From: GCA-002731945 sp913047775
GTDB taxonomy: Bacteria > Pseudomonadota > Alphaproteobacteria > MED-G09
Length of the DNA: 5,422 nt
Reading direction: 5' to 3'
NCBI GenBank assembly: GCA_913047775.1
Contig: CAJWUE010000091.1
Coordinates: 1 to 5,422, forward strand
In this document: positions 1 through 5,321 of the stretch, piece by piece
How the letters are laid out: the number at the start of each line of letters is the position of its first letter
Numbering within the stretch: the first letter of the stretch is position 1
Position numbers and translations under genes: made by a program
The notes under the pieces: generated by a model
Told to the model about the DNA's origin: nothing
Databases searched by the model: none
The model's input: the letters and a program-made list of their open reading frames with translations, nothing else

Positions 1-89
1 TCAATGTTCGAAACTGTCCACAAACTATCAAATTCTAATTAAAAAAACCTGTCATAAAATATTTAATAAATTTAAGAGAGTAAATAAAT

Positions 90-287
90 ATGCACTCATT
101 AATAATTAATGGAAACACACATCAAGTTGATGTTGAAGATGATATGCCCTTACTTTGGGTTTTAAGAGATGAACTAGGAAAAACAGGAACAAAATTCGGC
201 TGTGGAATTGGTCAGTGTGGAGCCTGTACCGTACTCGTAAATGGTCGCTATTTGTCAAGCGAAATAGTGAGTTATAGATTGGTTTAG
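90..287 (+). pseudogene. Truncated [2Fe-2S] subunit of a molybdenum hydroxylase (IorA/CoxS type)
   Basis: The 65 residues match the N-terminal plant-ferredoxin-like domain of the small iron-sulfur subunit of aldehyde, isoquinoline or CO/xanthine dehydrogenase-type enzymes, which passes electrons from the Mo cofactor. Visible signatures are the PLLWVLRDELG segment (residues 20-30), TGTKFGCGIGQCGACTV (32-48) and VNG (50-52). Cys38, Cys43 and Cys46 supply three ligands of the first cluster. The fourth, expected 12 residues after Cys46, is Glu58 (family pattern ...SC, here SE). The reading then stops, whereas family members run about 150-170 residues with a C-terminal domain binding a second cluster. 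The start is ATG with AAGAGAG at 74-80 upstream. No partner Mo-subunit gene follows; the next gene is on the opposite strand. The fold cannot be complete, so I call it a broken gene. A genuine short protein is much less likely. Confidence 0.8.
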
Positions 288-366
288 GAGGAATGGGAGG
301 ATTTTGAAAGGGTCTAATTTAGAATGGAAACTGGCGCAACCCCGATGCCTCCATAATTTTAATCGA

Positions 367-420
367 TTTTATAACACAACTCCAATAAAACATTTCATAC
401 AAGCTGGAATTTGTACTTAA
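367..420 (+). other. Possible decayed remnant of the second [2Fe-2S] motif
   Basis: In a frame different from the upstream fragment, positions 382-420 read PIKHFIQAGICT followed by TAA and then a Gly codon. IorA/CoxS relatives have a stretch of the type HPIQQAFxxAGxxQCGICTPG at about this distance from the first cluster. The observed text resembles it with a few codons missing between AG and ICT and a stop where Pro should be. This would fit a frameshifted, partly deleted continuation of the gene that starts at 90. The match is short and could be chance. The rest of 288-442 shows no gene, and no obvious terminator for either converging transcript. Confidence 0.25.
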
Positions 421-442
421 GGAAACACAGCCTTTCTTGCAT

Positions 443-1066
443 TCAGAGAAGCAATTCCAAACGTTCTTTCACATCTTGGACGGTTTTGACCTCCACTATC
501 TGCATACCTAACCGGCTTGCAACAGCCACATTTTCTGGAGAGTCATCAAAAAATAGGATTTGGTGGATGGGCTCACCTATAGCTTCTGCGACTGCATAAA
601 ATGCCTCCTCATCTGGTTTTCTAAGACCTAATTCATAGGAAACAAATATTTTTTTGAATTTGGTAAGAAGCTCAGGACATAAGTTTTGCCAAACTACATG
701 GTGTGGAAGCGTTGTATTTGAAAAAACATACAGGGGGTATCTAAGAGAAGCACGTTTAACAACATCATCTATTCCCGTTATTTCACCAACGAATACAGAA
801 TTCCAGCCTTCAAGAAACTGTGCGTTAGTTATATCTATCCTGAGTGTTTCCCTTACTGAATTGAAGAAATGCGCTGATGTTATTTCCCCTCGCTCAAATC
901 GCTCATGATCTTTATCCTGAAGAGAAAACCGAGGGACTAGCTCCTCAGCTGTTATTCCTGCATAGCTGGCCCAGACTGACAAGACTCTTGAGAAATCTAT
1001 TTCGACTAGAACATTGCCTAGATCAAAAAGTAATGCCCGTATATCAGAGTCGTAGTGGGTGCTCAA
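443..1066 (-). CDS. HAD-superfamily phosphatase, YihX-like (subfamily IA)
   Basis: This 207-residue cytoplasmic enzyme is close in length and pattern to E. coli YihX (HAD4), an alpha-D-glucose-1-phosphate phosphatase. Motif I is FDLGNVLVEID with nucleophile Asp15. The usual +2 Asp is Gly17, as in YihX. The cap carries the HERFERGEIT segment (residues 54-63) typical of this group. Motif II is FSNTT (Ser116), motif III is LGLRKPD (Lys150) and motif IV is FFDDSPENV (Asp174, Asp175, Mg2+ binding). All catalytic elements appear intact. The start is TTG, chosen because GAAGGAG lies 7 nt upstream and no ATG precedes motif I. It overlaps the permease stop by 4 nt (TTGA), implying translational coupling. 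As last gene of the importer operon it probably dephosphorylates the imported compound or a product of it; this is inference. The exact substrate is unknown, and haloacid dehalogenase or epoxide hydrolase activity is less likely. Confidence 0.88.
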   Translation of the reverse strand: MSTHYDSDIRALLFDLGNVLVEIDFSRVLSVWASYAGITAEELVPRFSLQDKDHERFERGEITSAHFFNSVRETLRIDITNAQFLEGWNSVFVGEITGIDDVVKRASLRYPLYVFSNTTLPHHVVWQNLCPELLTKFKKIFVSYELGLRKPDEEAFYAVAEAIGEPIHQILFFDDSPENVAVASRLGMQIVEVKTVQDVKERLELLL

Positions 1067-2721
1067 AGGAAGACTCCTTCATCGGATTCTGTGATGTGAA
1101 TTATTGCAAAGACAGCTACACCAGTCGCAGCAAGCAGAATAGAGGATAGAGCAGCTGCTGTACCAAACTCACCGTCTAGGACAGACAGATAAATGCGTAC
1201 AGGCATAGTGACTGTTCCCCCAACGTATAGAATAATTGAAGAGGAAAGTTCATTAATCGCAGTGATAAAAGCCATCATCGCTCCAGCAAAAACGCCTGGC
1301 ATCATTAAGGGTAGAGTTACTTTTAAAAATGTCTTGGCTGGACTGGCACCGAGACTTATAGCTGCTTCCTCGACACCCAAACTGATCTGCTTCAGAATAG
1401 AGACACTTGAGCGTACTGAATAAGGTAGTCTGCGAACAAAGATTACCAAAATGATTATTGTTGCCGTCCCTACTAAGACTACTGGTTTGCTATTAAAAGA
1501 AACTATAAACCCCAAACCTAGTACAACTCCTGGTACGATATAAGGGATCATCAACAAGGAATCCAGAAAACCAGTCAATATTGATGGTTTTCTGGCCACA
1601 GTGTAGCCGATCAATGTTCCCAAAGCAACAATCATCAACACAGCAGAAATCGAAAACACAAAACTATTAAAGATCGCATCCGGCACATCATTAATTATTC
1701 GCCGATAGCTATCCAGTCCAAAACCTGACTTAAATACAGGTCCACTGGTTTTTCTAAAAGAGTTGTAAATCACAACAAGTGAAGGCAATGAACTTAAAAA
1801 CACTATGAGATAACAAAGAGCATGTATCGGTATAGAGCTTACTCGACTAAGTTGTTTGACTTCAGGACGTCGTAACATATCGCTACCATAATCTTTTTTT
1901 CTAATCAATCTACGTTGTATATAAACAAAGATTAATGAAACAAGAATCAGTAAAATACTGACTGTAGATGCAAGGCCAGGATTACCACCCATTTCACTGG
2001 TAAAGAGATTGTAAGCAAGTGTTGATAACACGCGAAAATTACGTCCAATAATAGATGGAGTCCCAAAATCAGCCAATGAAAGAACAAAGGCCAGTAGAGC
2101 TCCAGTGCTGACAGCAGGAAATATTATCGGCAATGTCACACGCATAAATTTGGAAAAAGGCCGGCAACCAAGGCTTTCCGCTGCTTCCTCAAGAGAAACG
2201 TTGATTGTCCTGATTGCTCCTGCTGTCAGCAAAAAGACAAAGGGATAGAATTTTAGGCTAAACACAAGAATTATCCCCAAAGGTCCGTAAATTGTCGGCA
2301 TGGAAATGCCCATTGACTCCAAACCAAGACGTAACCATCCGTTTGAGCCAAGCATCATTATCCAGGCATAGGCACCAATAAAAGGTGGCGAAACTAAAGC
2401 CAAAATAGCCAAAGTCGAAATTAATGATTTGCCTTTAATATTATAACGTGAAGTAAAAAATGCCAGCGGTATGCCTATTATGAGAGCTCCAACCATGCTG
2501 GACAAGCCCACTATAACAGAGTTATAAATAGCAGTACGGTAATAACGTCGACCAAGAATATTAGTATAATTCTGAAGTGTGAAAACGCCTGTTTCATTAT
2601 CTAAAAAGCTGGCTACAAAGATATTATAGAGCGGAAAGATTAGTAGTAGACCAACAATCACGAAAGCCAGAAAAATGACAATGGTCCAAATGTTATTGAG
2701 GGAATATATTAGATGTTTCAC
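1063..2721 (-). CDS. ABC importer permease, fused two-domain (FbpB/SfuB/PhnU-like)
   Basis: This 552-residue inner-membrane protein holds two BPD-type (binding-protein-dependent) permease domains in one chain, as in FbpB/SfuB ferric permeases and their AfuB and PhnU-like relatives. About twelve hydrophobic segments are seen, near residues 13-36, 68-90, 100-122, 146-168, 199-218, 251-270, 299-320, 352-373, 384-407, 414-430, 472-490 and 524-543. Each half has an EAA coupling loop that docks on the ATPase: EEAAESLG (178-185) and EEAAISLG (451-458), both followed by a VTLP segment. LADFGTPSIIG (216-226) is also family-typical. The start is GTG, 4 nt after the ATPase stop; GAGG about 10 nt upstream is a modest Shine-Dalgarno site. 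The final codons overlap the phosphatase start. The length is normal and no damage is seen. The family covers ferric iron, sugar phosphate and 2-aminoethylphosphonate, so sequence alone does not set the substrate. Confidence 0.93.
   Translation of the reverse strand: MKHLIYSLNNIWTIVIFLAFVIVGLLLIFPLYNIFVASFLDNETGVFTLQNYTNILGRRYYRTAIYNSVIVGLSSMVGALIIGIPLAFFTSRYNIKGKSLISTLAILALVSPPFIGAYAWIMMLGSNGWLRLGLESMGISMPTIYGPLGIILVFSLKFYPFVFLLTAGAIRTINVSLEEAAESLGCRPFSKFMRVTLPIIFPAVSTGALLAFVLSLADFGTPSIIGRNFRVLSTLAYNLFTSEMGGNPGLASTVSILLILVSLIFVYIQRRLIRKKDYGSDMLRRPEVKQLSRVSSIPIHALCYLIVFLSSLPSLVVIYNSFRKTSGPVFKSGFGLDSYRRIINDVPDAIFNSFVFSISAVLMIVALGTLIGYTVARKPSILTGFLDSLLMIPYIVPGVVLGLGFIVSFNSKPVVLVGTATIIILVIFVRRLPYSVRSSVSILKQISLGVEEAAISLGASPAKTFLKVTLPLMMPGVFAGAMMAFITAINELSSSIILYVGGTVTMPVRIYLSVLDGEFGTAAALSSILLAATGVAVFAIIHITESDEGVFL
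1074..1080 (-). promoter_or_regulatory. Ribosome binding site fixing the TTG start of the phosphatase
   Basis: GAAGGAG on the minus strand lies 7 nt before the TTG codon at 1066-1064, inside the end of the permease gene. It is the main reason to accept the rare start codon. Because the permease stop TGA shares two bases with this TTG, ribosomes finishing the permease can restart on the phosphatase. Confidence 0.7.
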
Positions 2722-2725
2722 AAGA

Positions 2726-3820
2726 TCAACGCCTCAAACCGCTTTTATTGTTGAAAAACATTATTGACTTGTGTGACAACTCCAATTGAACAGTTTTTCC
2801 GATTTCATCAAGTAAACGTTCACCCGGACGAGTAATATGGGCTACAAGTTGATTGCCGTCAATTAATTTGACATGAATTTGTGCCTCACGTCCGGAAAAT
2901 GAAATGTTTTTGATGGTACCTTTCAAGTGTATTACTTGACTTTTTACTTTAGCTGTACTGTTTGATATCAAAACATCTTCAGGTCGAATACCTACAATTA
3001 ACTTTTCAGACTCGTCACCAACATTAGTTTTTGCAGGTAAATCCTCAATCACCGTTGGTACTTTCAAATCATGAAAATCTAATCCGGCAAAAGGCCAAGG
3101 GAAAAAATTCATTTTGCCGACAAACGAGGCCACAAAATGGTCTGCTGGTTTTTTATATATTTCCCAAGGTGTTCCAACTTGCACCATTTGCCCAGAACGC
3201 ATAATGCAGAGCCGATCAGAAATCACCAGTGCTTCTTCCTGATCATGGGTAACATAGATTGTCGTTGTACCAAGTTTTTTTTGAATTTTCCGTATATCTT
3301 CACGCAATTCAATACGTAATTTAGCATCCAGGTTTGAAAGCGGTTCGTCCATCAACAGTATTTTGGGCTGAATCACCAATGCCCTCGCGAGACCCACCCG
3401 CTGCTGTTGTCCACCGCTCAATTCATTCGGCATTCTTTTTTCAAGACCTGAAAGTTGCACAGTTTCCAACGCATCGGCAACGCGACTTTTTATTTCCTGA
3501 CGGGAAACATCTCGGTTCCTGAGTCCAAATGCAATATTATCTCCCACTGACATATGTGGAAAGATAGCGTAATCTTGAAAGACCATCCCAATATCGCGAC
3601 GGAATGCTGGAAGATTATCGATCCCTATACCGTCTATGTTGATAGTCCCACTGTCTTGACGATTGAAACCGGCAATAGTGCGAAGTAGGGTGGTTTTTCC
3701 GCAACCGCTAGGTCCCAAAAGAGTGAAGAGTTCACCGGATTGAATTTCCAGGCTGAATTGTTTTAGAGCCTCAACGTCCGAATATTTTTTGTTAAGATTG
3801 TTCAGTTGGACAGTTGACAT
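2726..3820 (-). CDS. ABC importer ATP-binding protein (FbpC/PotA-like)
   Basis: This 364-residue cytoplasmic ATPase drives the importer by binding the EAA loops of the permease. Numbering from the ATG at 3820: Walker A GPSGCGKTT (36-44), Q-loop VFQDYAIFP (Gln82), signature LSGGQQQR (134-141), Walker B ILLMDEP (154-160), D-loop SNLD (162-165) and H-loop YVTHDQEEAL (His192). A C-terminal TOBE-type regulatory region follows, recognisable from VGIRPEDV onward. All catalytic residues are present and the length is usual for the FbpC/PotA/AfuC group. The start is uncertain. The ATG at 3820 gives the family-typical MSTVQLNNLNKKY beginning, but AGG directly abuts it with no spacer. An in-frame TTG at 3847 would add nine residues and has GAGG 4 nt upstream. 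I prefer 3820 from family N-termini. The gene lies downstream of the hairpin at 3858-3900 and ends 4 nt before the permease start. Confidence 0.93.
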   Translation of the reverse strand: MSTVQLNNLNKKYSDVEALKQFSLEIQSGELFTLLGPSGCGKTTLLRTIAGFNRQDSGTINIDGIGIDNLPAFRRDIGMVFQDYAIFPHMSVGDNIAFGLRNRDVSRQEIKSRVADALETVQLSGLEKRMPNELSGGQQQRVGLARALVIQPKILLMDEPLSNLDAKLRIELREDIRKIQKKLGTTTIYVTHDQEEALVISDRLCIMRSGQMVQVGTPWEIYKKPADHFVASFVGKMNFFPWPFAGLDFHDLKVPTVIEDLPAKTNVGDESEKLIVGIRPEDVLISNSTAKVKSQVIHLKGTIKNISFSGREAQIHVKLIDGNQLVAHITRPGERLLDEIGKTVQLELSHKSIMFFNNKSGLRR

Positions 3821-3857
3821 CCTGCTATGTTGCTGAAAAGGGGGCAATAAGCCTCAG

Positions 3858-3900
3858 AAAAATACTTGGTGGCTGGCCTAAATTGCCAGGCTCACCAAGT
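3858..3900 (-). terminator. Terminator-like or attenuating hairpin after the binding-protein gene
   Basis: On the minus strand an outer 8-bp stem (ACTTGGTG with CACCAAGT) continues into an inner TGGC/GCCA stem across a small asymmetric bulge, with a 7-nt loop. It is followed by ATTTTT (3863-3858). It lies between the binding-protein stop and the ATPase start, in a 97-123 nt gap, whereas all other gaps in the operon are 4 nt or less. The likely role, known in many importer operons, is partial termination plus protection of upstream mRNA from 3' decay, so that more binding protein is made than membrane components. The strength is not computed here. Confidence 0.6.
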
Positions 3901-3943
3901 AAAACTTAAGGGCATATTTGGAGGGGGAGAGTAACTCAATAAG

Positions 3944-4933
3944 TTATTCACCTATCAAAATGTCGTTCCACTTCCTGCGGAATAAATCCTTATTACCTGC
4001 TGACCAAGAAAAATCATAAGGAACCACTTTGAATGAAGAAAGAGGAGGAAGATCACCGCTTGCAGATACGTCTTTCCGGATTGGGCGGCGGCCCATTTCA
4101 TGAACGAGGAATTCCTGGGTTTCCTTAGAAAGCGCCCAATCGATGAAGCGTTTTCCGTTTTCCGAGTTGGGACCATTTTTCACAAGGGCTATACCGTCTG
4201 GAGCCGCCACTGTACCGTCCTCGGGATAGACTATCTCAACAGGTCCGCCACCTTCAACATACTTATAGGCATTGTCTTCCAGAGTAACTCCAACAGCTGC
4301 TTCACCGTCATTCACAAACCTCGGTACGGCACTAGAACTGCCAGAGAGCACAAAGTTCTGTAGAATCGGTTTGTAAACATCCCACCCTTTGTCACCATAA
4401 ATTGTAAGCACAGTGGCTAGCTGCATGTATGATGAACCTGATTTGTCAGCCCGAGCTGAGGATATTCTGCCCTTAAAATCCGGCCGTGCCAAATCCCACC
4501 AAGTGCGTGGATACTGAGAAGGTTTTAATAGATTTTTATTCACGATGAACACATTAACAATTGCTGTGTAAGGCAACCAATTTGTTCCTACTTTGAAAGC
4601 CTGTTCGATATTGTCATAACCAGCAGGAATATAATTAGCAAGTATATCTGAACTTGCCTCTAGTTGTTCACCACCGATAGACCATATTACATCTGCCTGT
4701 GGATTATTGCGCTCGGCATCGGCACGATTGATGATATCTCCAGACCCGGCTTTTATCACTTCGGCTTTTATCCCGGTTTTGGCTTCAAATCGGGGTATCA
4801 TAGCGTCAATGATGGCCTGCTTATGTGCGCTATAAAGTACAACCTTTCCACCCGCAATAACCAAATTAGCAGGTGCAATTGCCATTATCCCCATAATAGC
4901 GAATAATGCGGTTTTTTTTATTTTTGCAAACAT
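3944..4933 (-). CDS. Periplasmic solute-binding protein of ABC importer (AfuA/FbpA/PhnS-like)
   Basis: This 329-residue protein has a Sec signal peptide: KIKK near the N-terminus, a hydrophobic core at residues 9-26, and likely cleavage at VIA|GG after Ala27. There is no lipobox Cys, so it should be soluble in the periplasm. The mature part is a class-2 binding fold: VVLYSAHKQ (31-39), NNPQADVIWSIGG (76-88), P.TWWDLARPDFKG (142-155), DKSGSS (163-168), GEAAVGVTLED (210-220), PEDGT (237-241) and FIDWALSKETQEFL near the end. His37 falls where FbpA has an iron-ligand His, but the FbpA YY pair seems replaced by polar residues around Glu219-Asp220-Asn221. This favours an anionic organic ligand such as a sugar phosphate or phosphonate over bare Fe3+ (inference). 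The start is ATG with AAAGGAG at 4947-4941, 7 nt upstream. It is the first and probably most expressed gene of the operon. Confidence 0.9.
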   Translation of the reverse strand: MFAKIKKTALFAIMGIMAIAPANLVIAGGKVVLYSAHKQAIIDAMIPRFEAKTGIKAEVIKAGSGDIINRADAERNNPQADVIWSIGGEQLEASSDILANYIPAGYDNIEQAFKVGTNWLPYTAIVNVFIVNKNLLKPSQYPRTWWDLARPDFKGRISSARADKSGSSYMQLATVLTIYGDKGWDVYKPILQNFVLSGSSSAVPRFVNDGEAAVGVTLEDNAYKYVEGGGPVEIVYPEDGTVAAPDGIALVKNGPNSENGKRFIDWALSKETQEFLVHEMGRRPIRKDVSASGDLPPLSSFKVVPYDFSWSAGNKDLFRRKWNDILIGE

Positions 4934-4952
4934 AGTAATTCTCCTTTGTATT

Positions 4953-4963
4953 TTAAATTTAAT
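4953..4963. repeat. Second copy of the palindrome core TTAAATTTAAT
   Basis: These 11 bases are identical to 5003-5013 and in the same orientation, 50 bp apart (near five helical turns). The copy sits just upstream of the ribosome binding site of the binding-protein gene. In DNA this rich in A and T the repeat could be chance, but the phasing would suit two weakly cooperative operator sites. Confidence 0.35.
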
Positions 4964-4990
4964 AAAAACCTATCCACAAGTAGGTCTTTT
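4964..4990 (-). other. Small hairpin with following T run in the leader
   Basis: On the minus strand ACCTA, 8 nt of loop and TAGGT form a short stem. With one bulge it extends through AAAA/TTTT. It is followed by TTTTTATT just before the ribosome binding site. It is shaped like a weak terminator or attenuator but has only two G-C pairs in the core, so it may not fold stably. Confidence 0.25.
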
Positions 4991-4997
4991 AATTGAT

Positions 4998-5017
4998 CAA
5001 CATTAAATTTAATGTTG
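4998..5017. promoter_or_regulatory. 20-bp perfect palindrome, candidate operator
   Basis: CAACATTAAATTTAATGTTG reads the same on both strands with no spacer. It lies 64 bp before the start of the binding-protein gene, where a dimeric repressor or activator would typically act. It is not a Fur box (no GATAAT repeats). An 11-bp copy of its core, TTAAATTTAAT, occurs again at 4953-4963, exactly 50 bp away. The regulator family is not identifiable. Confidence 0.5.
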
Positions 5018-5018
5018 C

Positions 5019-5035
5019 TAGCCCGACATGGGCTA
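5019..5035. repeat. Inverted repeat TAGCCC-5-GGGCTA
   Basis: Two perfect 6-base arms are separated by GACAT. It is the most G+C-rich structure in an A+T-rich leader, one base away from the 20-bp palindrome. It may be an RNA hairpin in the leader or part of a regulator site. There is no T run after it. Confidence 0.4.
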
Positions 5036-5095
5036 ATTCGGCATTCTAAAAGGATCTTTATCTTTTAATTCAATAAAAGAATGAAGAGTGGTCAT
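5033..5095 (-). other. Possible 20-residue leader ORF
   Basis: ATG at 5095 opens MTTLHSFIELKDKDPFRMPN and stops at TAG inside the TAGCCC/GGGCTA repeat, about 100 nt before the binding-protein start. The only upstream signal is AGG touching the ATG. A better AGGAGG lies about 35 nt further up. It resembles no protein I know and has no run of a single amino acid codon as in amino-acid leader peptides. It could equally be a chance ORF. Confidence 0.15.
5061..5080. repeat. Inverted repeat TCTTTTA-6-TAAAAGA
   Basis: Seven-base perfect arms are separated by six bases. They are made almost entirely of A and T, so chance is plausible. The repeat overlaps the weak minus-strand promoter candidate, which is the only reason to note it. 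Confidence 0.25.
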
Positions 5096-5177
5096 CCTAA
5101 AAAAAATTCTAAAGTATATTGCCTTAATCTCCTCCTAACAGAAGCTTTTAATATTAGCCTATACTTAAAGTTATTGT

Positions 5178-5196
5178 AGCTATAAATATTTAAGCT
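5178..5196. repeat. Near-palindrome AGCT-TAAATATTTA-AGCT
   Basis: A 10-bp perfect palindrome, TAAATATTTA, is flanked by AGCT on both sides, with one unpaired A on the left. It is symmetric but A+T-rich. A DNA-binding protein site is possible; no family is recognised. Confidence 0.25.
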
Positions 5197-5216
5197 CCTC
5201 TGGCCTCAGGCTCTGA

Positions 5217-5234
5217 ACTGAATTAGAATTCAGT
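5217..5234. promoter_or_regulatory. Inverted repeat ACTGAATT-AG-AATTCAGT
   Basis: Perfect 8-bp arms flank a 2-bp centre, a size and symmetry typical of a dimeric regulator site. It lies about 285 bp upstream of the operon start, and abuts a second symmetric element at 5237-5255. It could serve this operon or whatever lies to the right of the window. Confidence 0.35.
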
Positions 5235-5255
5235 GCAAATTTTATCACAAAATTT
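5234..5255. promoter_or_regulatory. CRP-like site within an AAATTTT/AAAATTT inverted repeat
   Basis: TGCAAATTTTATCACA (5234-5249) matches 8 of 10 defined bases of the TGTGA-N6-TCACA site of the CRP/FNR group, with a perfect right half. It overlaps AAATTTT-5-AAAATTT (5237-5255). CRP control would suit carbohydrate uptake, but the distance to the operon is long and the host may lack CRP. Confidence 0.2.
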
Positions 5256-5321
5256 ACTTCTGTCAAGCTTGTTAATTTTAGTAATACATTCTAAGTCATA
5301 ATTTAGCTCAAAATAAATGTT

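Noticed and set aside
286..307. AGGAGG followed by an ATG at 293-295 on the plus strand
   Set aside because: The reading frame stops after four codons, so the ribosome-binding-like purine run has no gene behind it.
877..1149. Open frame on the plus strand across the phosphatase/permease junction, and other plus-strand open frames within 411-4906
   Set aside because: They lie opposite well-supported minus-strand genes, have no recognisable motifs and no good ribosome binding sites; they are shadows.
3955..4176. Minus-strand 73-codon open frame inside the binding-protein gene
   Set aside because: It is a different frame of a clearly coding region and has no family motif.
4970..4978. CTATCCACA, 8 of 9 bases of a DnaA box, with a weaker TGTCCACA near 16-23
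   Set aside because: A single near match and a poor one at opposite ends of the window, with no replication gene or iteron cluster, do not make an origin.
5081..5179. Plus-strand 32-codon open frame beginning at ATG 5081
   Set aside because: No proper ribosome binding site, no recognisable sequence, and A+T-rich codons expected by chance.
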